From Tribonema minus (lineage: Eukaryota; Sar; Xanthophyceae; Tribonematales; Tribonemataceae): a stretch of DNA of 64,000 bases. The stretch lies in the NCBI GenBank assembly GCA_017506865.1, contig JAFCMP010000257.1:992001-1056000 (forward strand), in the 5' to 3' direction. This document shows, in pieces, positions 49,801 through 61,800 of the stretch (positions are counted from its first letter, which is position 1; the number at the start of each line of letters is the position of its first letter). A program made the position numbers and the translations under genes. The notes under the pieces were generated by a model, which was given only the letters and a program-made list of their open reading frames with translations, ran no database searches and was not told where the DNA came from.

Positions 49801-52800
49801 CATACATACGTACGTACCCGCGTCCCCCTCGCGCGCGTCGCTGAACCAGCGCATCGCGCACCCCCACAGGCCACATTCTTGCTTCCCCTTTGAAGTACAC
49901 ATGTCTACAAACGCACTGCAGCATAGCATACATACTTACTCACCCGCGTCCCCCTCGCGCGCGTCGCCGAACCAGCGCATCGCATAGCCCCACAGCTGCG
50001 CGTACACGTCCGCGCTCACGCGCGTCAGCAGCTGCGTCAGCGCTGCGCTGGCAGCGGCGCGCGCGGCGCGCGCATCGTCGCCCACCGCGCGCACCGCCAG
50101 CGCGAGGAAGAAGAGCTGCGCGTGCTCGTCCAGGAGGGGGACGGGGAGGCGGCGAATGAGGTGGCGCGCCATGTCGAGCGCTGCCACGCGCCCCTCCTGC
50201 AGACACCAAGCAATGCAACATCAAGCAATGCAACACGAGTGAGGGTAGGGTTAGGGCTAGGGCTGGGCAGAGACGCATGCGGGGTTGGGGTCAGGGTAAG
50301 GGGTAGGGTTAGGGCAGGGTTAGGTTGGTGGCGCGGCATGTCGAGCGCTGCCACGCGGCCCTCCTGTGAACGTGTGCAATGAAACGACATGGGTGAGGTT
50401 AGGCTTACACGAGTGAGGGTAGGGGTAGGGTCGGGGCGAGGCGAGCAAAAAACGCATGCGGGGTTGGATTGTAGCCATGTCGAGCGCTACCACGCGGCCC
50501 TCCTGCGAACGTGTGCAATGAAATGACATGAGGGAACGTACCAGTAGGATTAGGGTCGGGGTGAGGTGAGGAGAGGCGCATGCGGAGATGAGGTTAGGGT
50601 TCAAGTAGGGTCATATTCATGGTACCCATGTCGAGCGCTGCCACGCAGCCCTCCTGTGATCGAACATGTGCAATGTAACGACATGAGTGAGGGTAGGGTT
50701 AAGGTCACGTGCGGCAGCGTAGTCGTGTGGGAGGGTTAGGGTTAGGGAAGATTTAGGTTGGTGGCGCGTCATGTCGAGCGCTGCCCTTCTGTGCGCATTC
50801 GCAATGGCTTGAGTAAGGTTAGGGTTTCATGAGTGAAGGTAGGGTTAGGGCTGGAATGAAGTTCATCTGCGAACACAACCTACTTACTTCACACCTCAAG
50901 TTGATACCCTAGCTATCACCCAAACATGCCGAGAAATGAAGATCGTAAATTGCATTTGTGCAACTTGAAGCACTTGTTACCTAGAAGCAACCTTGGACAG
51001 CATGCACCTGCTTCCAGAGCAACACGCACCTCATCTTGGTACCCTAGCTATCACCCAAACGTGCTCAATGTGGCAGATTGCGTTGTGCGCTTTCACAGCA
51101 CGCGTGACCTGTGAGTAACTTGGACACACTTTGCACCTGCTTCCAGAGCGACACGCACCTCATGATGCGCTTTCATAGCACGCGTTACCTATAGTGACCT
51201 CGACAGCATGCACCTTTTTGCAGAACAACGCGCACCTCGTGTTGGTACCCTGTCCCCTCCAGGACTGCCCTGAGGTGCTGCTCCAGGCGCTTGGCCCCCA
51301 CGGGGTACGTCACCAAGAAGTCCAAGAACATCTGAGAGAGAAAAAGTCACGGCAGCAAAGGCAGCTGGTCCACATCAAAGAGCTTTGTGTATGGTGGTGC
51401 AGCAACTTATCGCAAGTGTCTACAAAGTTGCTGTGCACTTCCAGCCCTGCTCCAGGCGCATGGTGCCCAGCGAACAACGCACCAGTTACTTGAACATGGA
51501 TGTTGCTGTGACCTCTCCTCTGGTCAATACGTCAATCGCATCACTGTGCCCCTAAATCGTAACCCTCACCCTAATGACAAATGAATCAAAAAAGATCGTA
51601 GAGCTCTAGGTGACAAGGGATGGTTAGCCGCAAGTGCCTGCCACCAATATACTCCACAGCGGCAGAGATGGAGCGGATTGCACTGAGCCGTGCTCCAAAG
51701 CAGTCCTGCCCGCTGTCTGCACAAAAGGCGCGCTAATGATGACCAGCTTGCCAACCTCCACCATTATGTCATACACAAGCGTACCTACTTCGAAGTACTT
51801 CATTGTCCTCGGAGTCTGACTCGATCGCTCAAGTACCTGAGAGCACGTCGCGCGCGCAGCGAGCGCGCGGACTGACAATGGCCAGCTATGCTGACCTCCA
51901 CCTACATCAATATACTCAGAGTCTGACTCAATAACTGAAGTACCTGAGAGCACGTCGCGCACAGCGATGACAACGGTCAGCTATGCCAACCTTCATCTAC
52001 CAACGTCAACATACCCAGAGTCTGCCTCCAACACTCAAGTAGTGAGAGCACATGCGCGCAGACTGACAACAGCCAGCTATGCCGACCTCCACCCACATCA
52101 ACATACCCAGAATCTGACTAAAATACTGGGCGCACGTCGCGCGCAGCGACGCACGGGCTGACGGTGGCCAGCTATGCCGACCTCCGCTATGGTGTCGTAC
52201 GTTGTGTACCTGCGGCAATGTACTCAGAGTCTGAATCAAACACTCGAGTACCTGAGAGCACGTCGCGCGCAGCGACGCACGCAGACTAACGACGGTCAGC
52301 TATGCCTGCATCCACGTCAATATACTCAGAGTCTGACTCAAAAACTCAAGTACCTGAGAGCCCGCCGCGCGGAGTGACAATGACAAACAACGGCCAGCTA
52401 TGCCTACCCTTACCCACGTCAGTATACTCAGAGTCTGACCCAAACACTTGAGTACCTGAGAGCACGTCGCGCGCAGCGACGCGCGCGGGCTGATGACGGC
52501 GAGCTTGCCGACCTCCACCATGATGTCGTAGACGGCGGGCTGCAGCACCTGGTGCGCGACGATGGCGCGCAGCAGCGCAAACGTGGGCGCCTGGTGGTCC
52601 TGTTCCAGCAGACTGAGAGTTGACGCACAAAAACAGGAGAGTGGACGTCAGCGGCACTGTCGCGTTGTGCTGGCATGCATGTCGTCGCTGCATGCATGCA
52701 CAGAGAATATAGCAGCGCAAAGCACGAGAGCGCGCTTTGGCGCTGCCATCTTTGACTGCAAATGCGCAGCAGCGCAAACGTCGGCGCCTGGTGTTCTTGC

Positions 52801-55800
52801 TCCAGCAGGCTGAGAGTTGCGACAGAGTTGACGCGAGCAAAAAGGAGAGAGCACGTCAGCATTTCGATCTGCAAATGGCGGCACGCAATCGAACCAACTG
52901 GCAGCAGCGCAAACGTGGGGGCCTGGTGACCTGCCCCAGCAAACTGAGCGTCGCGGCGGACATGGCGCGAGAGCGCACATCAGCGGCGCTGTCACATTGT
53001 GCTGGCACCCACGCAGTCGGTGCATGCATGCACAGAGCTAGCAGCAGAGGGCGCGCTTCCACGTTGCCATCTGTTGAGTGCAAGTGCGCAGCAGTGAGAA
53101 GGTGGGCGCCTGGTGGTCCTGCTCCAGCAAACTGAGCGCTGCGACAGAAGTGACGCATGCAAAGAGGAGAGTGCACGTCAGTATGTCAATCTTGATATGG
53201 CGGCACGCAATCGACCGCGCAGCAGTGAGAAGGCGGGCGCCTGGTGGTCCTGCTCCAGCAGGCTGCGCATTGCGGCGACGGCATCGGACGGGAGTGGACA
53301 TGTAGGCATGCACAACCCCTTCAAGTAGATGGCACTTGTGCGCCAATGCATCACCTGGCCTTAAGCAGCGTCAGCAGCGCGTCCATCTGCTTCTGCTGGA
53401 GCCCGAAGAAGCGCTGCGTGGGGCCGCGCGCCGCGCCGCCGCTACCATTGGCGCCGTTCGCTGCCGCCGCCGCCGCTGCGTCGCGCTTTGCCGCAAACAG
53501 GTCCACCTGTGAGTCGCACAGCGCCGCCAGCATCTTGAAGCACGCCTGGGAGGTCTCGCTGCGGATGCCGGCGACGCCTGAGCCGGGATGACGTGCGTGC
53601 GGAGGAGCGCGGCGGCAGCAGCAGCAGCGGCAGCGCGGGCAGCAGCAGAGTCAGCGGAGCAGCGGGCGGGGGCGCACCGTGCAGACGGTGACCTAACCCT
53701 AACCCTACCCCTGAGGTCTCTGCTGCGGATGCCGGCTACGAAGTGACCATGTATATGTACATGGTGCCCCGCCAGGTCTGAGCAGCGCACTTTCCAAGAC
53801 ATCCCCACCGCAGCAGGAACAGAGGGAGCCAAAGACCTGCCAGATGGCTACCTGAGCATTGCCGCATTCCTCGAAGCCCGCTGCGATGCCCATAACGGAA
53901 ACTTCGCCAAGCAAGCATCTTGAAACACGTTTACTGCTGCACGCACCAGGGGTGCGTGACACAAAGCCTGTCCTTCCGCTTTTGCCGATGGCATAACACA
54001 CTTTTATAAGAGTACTTGAAGTGTAGGGAGGAGAGTCACAGCTCACCGGAACGCGCCAGCAACTTCAACGCGACGCGCCCTATCTCCGGCGCCTCCTCCT
54101 CCTGCACCGGCAGCTTCCACTTGAGGAGCTGGCCCATGGCCTTGAGTGCTAGCAGCGTGATGTGCGCGTGAGCGCTGTGCACCACGCACCTGAGCGATGG
54201 CGCGGCGAGCAAGGGGTATGTAAGGGTATGTAAGGGTAAGTAGGTATGTGCGTGAGCGCGGTGCACCACGCACGTGAGCGCAGTGCACCACGCACGTGAG
54301 CGATGACGCGGCAAACGGGGGGGCATGTATTGTACGCCATGGGTAAGTATGTAGTCTACATGATGTGCGCGTGCGCGCTGTGCACCACGCACCTGAGCGA
54401 TGATGCGAGGGGGGGGGGGGGTATGTAGGGTGTGTCAGGGGTAAGTGCGTAGTCTACGTATGCGATGTGCGCGTGAGCGCTGTGCACCACGCGCCTGAGC
54501 GATGGCGCGAAAAACGAAACACGCGGCAGTGCTTATTAGCCGCACTTAAAATGCGCAGCATCGGCACGTACACAGGGCGCAGCCAGCTGCAGCACATGCT
54601 CTCCAAAACGAGACGACAGACACGCACGCAACATGGGAGAGTCGCACAGCGCGTGTAGGCACTTAGGCAGTGGTGGCAGCGCTCACAAGGCAAACTCACA
54701 TGCGCAGCATCGGCACGTAGGGCGTGGCCATGGCGCGCGTGCGCGCGTCCTTGGAGTCGAGCAGGTTTCGCCTGAGCGCTGATACGAGCAGGTTCAGGCC
54801 AAATGTAACCGCCGCCAGCGCAGCGGGGTCGCCTGTCTGCAGAGCGCTGCCCTTGTCTGGGGCCTCTGCTCCGGGGGCTGCGCGTCAGCGGGGGAAGGAG
54901 GGGGATGTATGTATGTGAGTGAAGATCGGATGCCGAACAAGCTGAGGATGATGATGGTTTTTCACAGGGTATATTTTGTCGGATAGGTGGTGTTGGGAAC
55001 GGATGCCGTTGAGAATGGGACTGATGCACTGTAGGTACGCATGTCCATGCACCCCAACTCCAACCCCAACCCAAATCCTGACGTTAAGCGCGCGCCTGAC
55101 ACCCGCTGCTGAGCAGCGGTGCACTAAGCATTGGCATCACGCTTGGTATGCAGCGCTGCTCGCCGCGGCCGCTCTGCCTGCCGCGCAGCGCAGTCGTTGC
55201 GCAGCGCACGAGTAGCAAGAGCACCACTGCGTATTTATGGCGCCCTCTCCCTGCAGAGCTCGTGCGCAACCGCTGTGAGCGCTGTGAACCCGACAGTATC
55301 TGCAGCACCGGGCGCCGCGCCTCTTGGGGCGCAGCGTATAGACTAGACTAAATCGCGCCCCATGTGGTGCAAGGGTCAGGGTTAGGGTTAGGGTCAGCAG
55401 CACACCAAATATCCCTTGACACCGCTACCACACACAACTTCATCAATACGTACCTGGTGTGCCCGCGCGCAGCCGCTTGTGCGCGTGCCTGTCGCGCCCC
55501 GTCAGCGCCGGCGCGCTCTTGCCGTCCGTCACGAGCACCGCCGCGGCGGCGCGCTTACGCTTGAGCCCCGCCGCCGTCTCCTCCGCGCCCACATCTGAAC
55601 TCAGCCACCGCCGCGCCAGCTGCTGCTGCCGCTGTTGCCGCGCTGCGCCGTTGCGCTGCCCTTTCTCGCGAGTCTCCAGCTCCGAGTCCGAGTCGCTGTC
55701 GTCGTCGGTTTCGCTGTCGGTTTCGTCGCCAGCGCCGTTCCGGGACTGTTCCGCGCCGCCGGAAGGTTCCGTGCGGTCGCGCGGCAGCAAAAACGGCGAC

Positions 55801-58800
55801 ACGGTAGCGTGCACGTAGAGGAGTAGCTCGTGTGCCGTGACGCTGGGGTTCGCGGTGAGGCCCAGCACGACGCGCTCCAGCGCGATGCCGACTGGGGAGG
55901 GGGGACATGGGGGGGGGACAGCAGCAGTGATCAGCCAAGGTGGTGTTGAGGGGGCTTGAGGTGCGGTATGGTGTTGTGGCGTTGTAGGGGGGGGGGGGGG
56001 GAGGGGCGAAAGGGGGGGTGACAAGCAGCGATCAGCCAGGGGGGTAGTGTTCGGGGACCGTTGAGGTGCGGCATGGTGCTGGAGGGGGGAGGAGGGGGGG
56101 GGGAAGGGGGGGGAGGGGGTAGACAACAGCAGCGATCAGCCAAAGGGGTTTTTGTAATGTTCGAAGGGCTCGAGGTGCGTTATGCTGCTCTCTGGTGCGA
56201 TGCTGACTGTGTGCGCACACGGGGGTGACGGGTGGGGGTGTGGGGGTGTAGTGATCAGCTAGGGTAAGCGCAGGGGCTTTCGGTACGAGTGTGAGGGCCA
56301 GTAGGATGCTGACTACACGTGCGCACTGGGAGGGGGGCAGGTGGTTGGGGGCAGCAGCAGCGATCATCTAGGTTTAACGCTGGGATTGGGGTTGAGGTTA
56401 CACACCCTAGAATAGCCCTACATCAGCTCTTGTGGCGCCTCACTTAAACAGAACTTAGGACGTGGGTTCAGGTGGCTCTACACCTCTTCGCGACACCCTA
56501 TGAAACAATCTGCTTCTTGGTCGCCAACACATGCTCTCATGACTTGCATCAACTTGATCGCTTGGTCATTGCATCCGGCACGGCGGCGAATCGTCAACCA
56601 CATCTTTCACAACAGAACCAACCAACCTCAACTCTACCTTTGTTGGCGCTCTTGCGGCTCTCGCTCGCGTTGACGTGCAGCAGCAGCGGCGCGACGACTG
56701 CGTGCACGCCGCTCACGTCCGAAGGCAGCGCTCCTGCGGGCGCGATGGCCGTGTAGCTGGGCCTGAACAGCAGCAGGCGCGCCGCCGTCTCCAGCGTCTC
56801 GTAGGCCTTGGCGCCCTTTGCCTCCTGCGACACGACCATGTACAAAACCGAGCTGAGTATGTAGGAGGGGGTATGTATATGTGTGTTCAAGGGTATGTAG
56901 CAGGCGCGCCGCGTCTCCAGCGTCTCATAGGCCTTGGCGCCCTTTGCCTCCTGCGACGTGATGTTTTAAAACCGTGAGTTAGGGGGGGGGGGGGGTATGT
57001 ATGTCTGTGCGTCGAAGGGTCGGTAGGTAGCAGGCGCGCTGGCGTCTCCACCGCATCTTTCGCGCCTCAGCGCCCGCGACCGAGTGCGGGTAGTGCGACG
57101 CGTAGAAGAGATGGGTCTGTGCTTTGCAGTGGGTAAGTTTCAGATTACCAAATCAGATCCCTCCGAGGCTAGCAGGTGTTATGCGCGTCACCGTTATGCG
57201 CGTCACCGACTCCAGAGTGGTGGCAGCAATCATGTGGGATTGCTGACACAAACACTGCAGTAGTTGAAAGGGATTTGCACCCGCTTTAAGGCAAGCGCAG
57301 CATCAGACGCCCGCTCCGCGACAACCTTCATCGCTGGACGCACTGTTTGACCTTGACTCTACATAATCCTAACCCTAACCCTAACCCTAAGGCGCGCAGA
57401 CAGTAAACGCAACAAGTGTGTGTGAGCGTGGCGGCCCAGCACGCATACCCACACATACACGCATATGAATGCATGCCCACGTCCGTATACACCCTAACCC
57501 TAACCCTAACCCTAACCCTAACCACAAGTGGTCCCTCCTGTACACGCACAAAAAACACATATGCACATGCACGTAAGCATATACTTCAACATGCACTTCC
57601 ACACGAACACACCTTGGTCTTGGAGACGTGCGCCACCGCCGCGCCGCTCTCGCGCGCCTCCGCCGCCTCCCCAAACAGGTCCTCCATGCACTGTGACACT
57701 ATCTCCGGCAGCGCACGGTCGAACGCGGGCACCACCGGCTCCACCGCCGCCGCCGCGCCGCCGCCGCTGCCCGGCAGCAGCGCGCTGGGCGCCGCCGCCG
57801 GCGGCGCGTACGCCTCGGCGAGCGCGTGCAGCACCGCGCACAGCGTGTACGTGCGCACGTGCAGCTGGTAGCCGGAGTGCAGCGCGGTGCGCAGGTGCGC
57901 GAGGACGGCGCTCAGCTTGTCGGGGCCGAGGTCGCGCGCCATGGACGCGAGCGCGCCGCGCGCGGCGTCGCGCGCGTTGCTGTCGCGCGCGCGCAGCGCC
58001 GCGCACACCGCCAGCAGCAGCGGGTCGAGCTCGCGCTCCGCGAGGCGGCGCGGCAGGCGCAGCAGCAGCTTGAGCAGCGCGAGCGCGACGGGGGCGCGCA
58101 GCACGCGGTCGCCGCGCGCCGCCGCCGCCGGCACGGGCACGTCGCCGCTGCCCTTGCTGCCGCCGCCGCTGCCGCGGTTGCGCGCGCGCGGCGCCGCGGC
58201 CTTGTCCTCGCGCGTCAGCAGCGCGCGCAGCGCCGGCAGGATGCGCCCCGTGAGCGCGCGCCAGATGCCGTCGCCGTTGACCTGGACGTCCGCCGCTGCC
58301 GCCGCGACAGCAGCACTGTCTTCCGCCTCCTCCTCGTCCTCGTCGTCGCCGGCGGCAGCGCTGAGCGCGGCGGCGTCTGCGCCAGCAGCAGTGGCAGCAG
58401 CGCCGTTGGCGGCAGCGCTCACCACCGCGTCAACGGCGGCGGCGGCGGCAGCGTCGTCATCCGCCTCCGCCGCAGGTGGCGTGACCGTAAAGTGGAAGCC
58501 GTCGAGAATGGCGCAGAGGCCCGAGGAGATGGGCTTCTCGCGCTGCGGCGCGGCGCGCAGCTGGCGCATGAGCAGCAGCAGGCAGCGCTGGTAGTGGCTG
58601 AAGGGCAGCAGCGACGCGAGCGCGCCTGCGGTGGCGGCGCCCTCCACGACCATGAGCTGCGGATGCGCGCGCGGCGGCAGCAGCGGCGGGAGTTGCGACG
58701 AGGCGCGCGTGAGAGAGTGCCGCACTGGCGGTGCAAGGCACGGACAGTTCAAGTGAAATGAGGCACGGTGATCGCAGTGACCGCGCGTGTGCAACATACC

Positions 58801-61800
58801 AGGGCATGGTTGCTTGCGATCGTTGCATGTGACCGCTGTTGCGGCGCGCCGTGCGACTCCTGAACTCTGGTGCATCAACACTGATTGGTGCCGCCCAGCG
58901 TCCAATCAAGCCTGCGCCCACAAAGCATGCATACCGTGCAACACGAGTCGACAGACGCGCGCGTGCCGCGCGCGCGCACCTGCTGCGCGTTGGTCTCGCA
59001 CTCGTACAGCGGGTGCAGCGCGAGCGGCATGAGGTAGTGCGCCACCGTCTGCGGCGCGAACGCTGCCTCCGCCGCCGCCGCCGCCTCCACCGCCGCGCGC
59101 ACCGCTCGCAGCGCCTTGATCCTCCTGTGCAGCTGCAGGTGCACGAGGTTGGAGAAGAAATCCGCCTCGGCGTCGTCGGGCCGCGCGAGTCGCGCCAGGT
59201 CGCACGGCAGCGCGCCGCGCCCCGCGTCGGGGCGGAACACCGTCGCCACTGCCTGCAGCACCATGAGGTACGGGCGCCGCGCGAGCTCGCCGCGCTGCGC
59301 GACGCCGCCGCGCAGCGCCGGCAGCAGCGCCGCGTCGGTGAGCTCGCGCCACGCGCCGCCGCTGCCGCCGCTGCTGCCATCGGCGGCGACATCGGCGGCG
59401 GCGGCGGCGCCGGTGACGAACGCGCGCAGCGCCGCCGTCGCCGCGCCGCGCAGGCTGAGCTCGTCGCTGTGCAGCAGGTGCAGGCAGTGGTGCAGCACGG
59501 GCGACGCCGCCAGCGCGGAGAAGTCGCCGGCGCCGCCGTCGGCAGCAGCGGCGGCAGCGGCGGCGTGGTCGATGATCGCCGCCCAGCCGGCGTTGGCGCT
59601 GAGCGCGGAGAGGACGGGCACGACGCGGTCGAAGTCGGGCTCCTCGCCGCCGGCGCGCCCTGCAGCGGCGTCACGACATCGGTGCGATGAACGAGGCGGC
59701 GTTCAGCGGCTGCAAGGTATCGACGCTTCGTGGTGACGGTGCAGCCTTATCTGCGGGCGTATTGATTTTTCAGTAATGAAGATGTGCTAGCGTGTGCGTT
59801 GTGACCGCTCTACGGCGGGCAAGGGGCGCACACACGCATGCGACTTATGCACGTATCCGAGTCAAAGCGCTGCTGAGCACTGCCCCATATAAAAAAATCA
59901 GAATCAATGCAGCAGCTCAAGTGAAGCAGCGCTCCATCGCAAAGAATCAGCATCAGGAAGCATGCAGCAGCTCAGGGGAAGCAGCGCGCATCAGGTGAGC
60001 CCAGCACTGGTTGTTGAGCTCTTCGGGCTGACGTTGACCTCTTGAGGGTTCACCCTAACCCTGATCCTAATTTAAACCCTATGCTGCAATGCCTGTCAAG
60101 CGTTCCTGGGCTACCCATCACAAGCCCTTCGCTGCTGCACAACAGATCACTCTACAGCGGCACGGCCTGATGAACGCGCCAGAGCAGCAGTGCTCAGGTG
60201 CTGTACCCACCCCCCGCAAGCACGCCATCCGAGGCACCAAACCGCACCCCCCGCCACGATCCACTTCAACTTCAACCGCCCACCTGGCTCATACGAGTTC
60301 AGCGCCTCCACGGCGGCGAGCGCAGGCGCCGCCGCCGCGGCCACGCTCTTATGCTGCGCGAGCGCCGCCAGCGCCGCCACCGCTGCGCGCCGCTGCACAG
60401 GGTCCGCCCCCGCGCCCCCTCTCGCGGGGCCCAGCAAGCGCGACAGCGCCGCCCACGCAGGGCGCGGGTCTGCGACGCGCGGCGCCAGCGCGGCGACGGT
60501 GCGCAGCGCGGCGGCGCGCGCCGCGGCGGCGGCGTCCGCGCCCGCGGCCGCGGCGGCGCTGCGCGGCGCGGGGCGCAGCACGAGCAGCAGCAGCGCGACG
60601 AGGCGCGTCGCGGTGGCGGCGTCCACCGCCGCGGAGGACGCGGGCTGCGCGGCCGCGAACTGAGCGACGCGCGCGAGCGTCGCCAGCTCGCGCTCCGTCT
60701 GGCGCGCGGCGGCGGCGCTGGCGGCGCCGGCGGCGCCGCCGCCGCCGGCGAGGCGCTCCGCGAAGGCGTCCGCGGCGGCGCGCACGTGCGGCAGCAGCAG
60801 CCGCCCGCCGTCGTACTCCTGAGCGCGGCAGCGGCGGCAGCAGCAGCAGCAGCAGCAGCAGCAGCGCGGGCAGCCAAGAGAGAGGGTTGGCATCGTCGAC
60901 AGACAGCCTGGCAAGACAATGCGATAATACAGAAGTTCTGGTACACTGTGCTTCCGCCCATAGCTGGCATGCCATATGCTGGAGCTGAATCTAACCCTTG
61001 AAAAGCGCCCAGACCAACACTCAGGCAGGCTCGCTCGCACGACACGTGGAGTTGTCACCCAGAAGCTGTTGGTGCTCACCCTGCATACAAGAAGACGCTG
61101 AATTACCTCCCAGGCTCTTGTCCCCTGTTCTAAAAAAGTGCAGCACGCGCTACACATCGCGAGTCCATTGTCTCTGCAGCGCGCTGAACTAACCGGACTC
61201 AGGGCATCAATACCGCCTGCCCTCCAAACTGAATTCAACTGACGCCACCTGCGGGATCAATTTTGACATATAAAACGAGAACCGACTTTGACGTGCGAAC
61301 GTCAATGATCATCAACTTCAACACATGAATACCAACTTCAAAGCTTGCAGAACGGAGCATCAATGATTGGCCGCGCTGCATCGGCGGCTCAATCCTCCAC
61401 CGTGCACGGACAGAGCACAGACGAAACTCCAAGCCCAGCACTGCAACTTCACAACTCACTCACCAGCAGCGAATCCATGACAGACAGCGAGGCGTCCACG
61501 GCGCCGCGCCCCGCGCGCGCGGCGCCCACGCACCGCACCGCCGCCGCCACCGCCGCCGCGCCGCCGCCGCCCTCCTCCTCCAGCAGCGGCGTCAGCGGCG
61601 GCAGGCGCGCGGCCGTCTCGATGAGCGACAGCAGCGCGGGCGCGGCGGCGGCGCCGCCGGCGCACGCGGCGGGGAGGCGCGCGACGGAGCGGCGCAGCGG
61701 ACGCCACAGCGCGGCGGCGTGCGGCGCAAAGTCGTACGCGCCCGCGTACTGCTCGAGCAGCGCCGCGGCGGCGCGCAGCGCGAGGGGGCGCACAGCGGCG

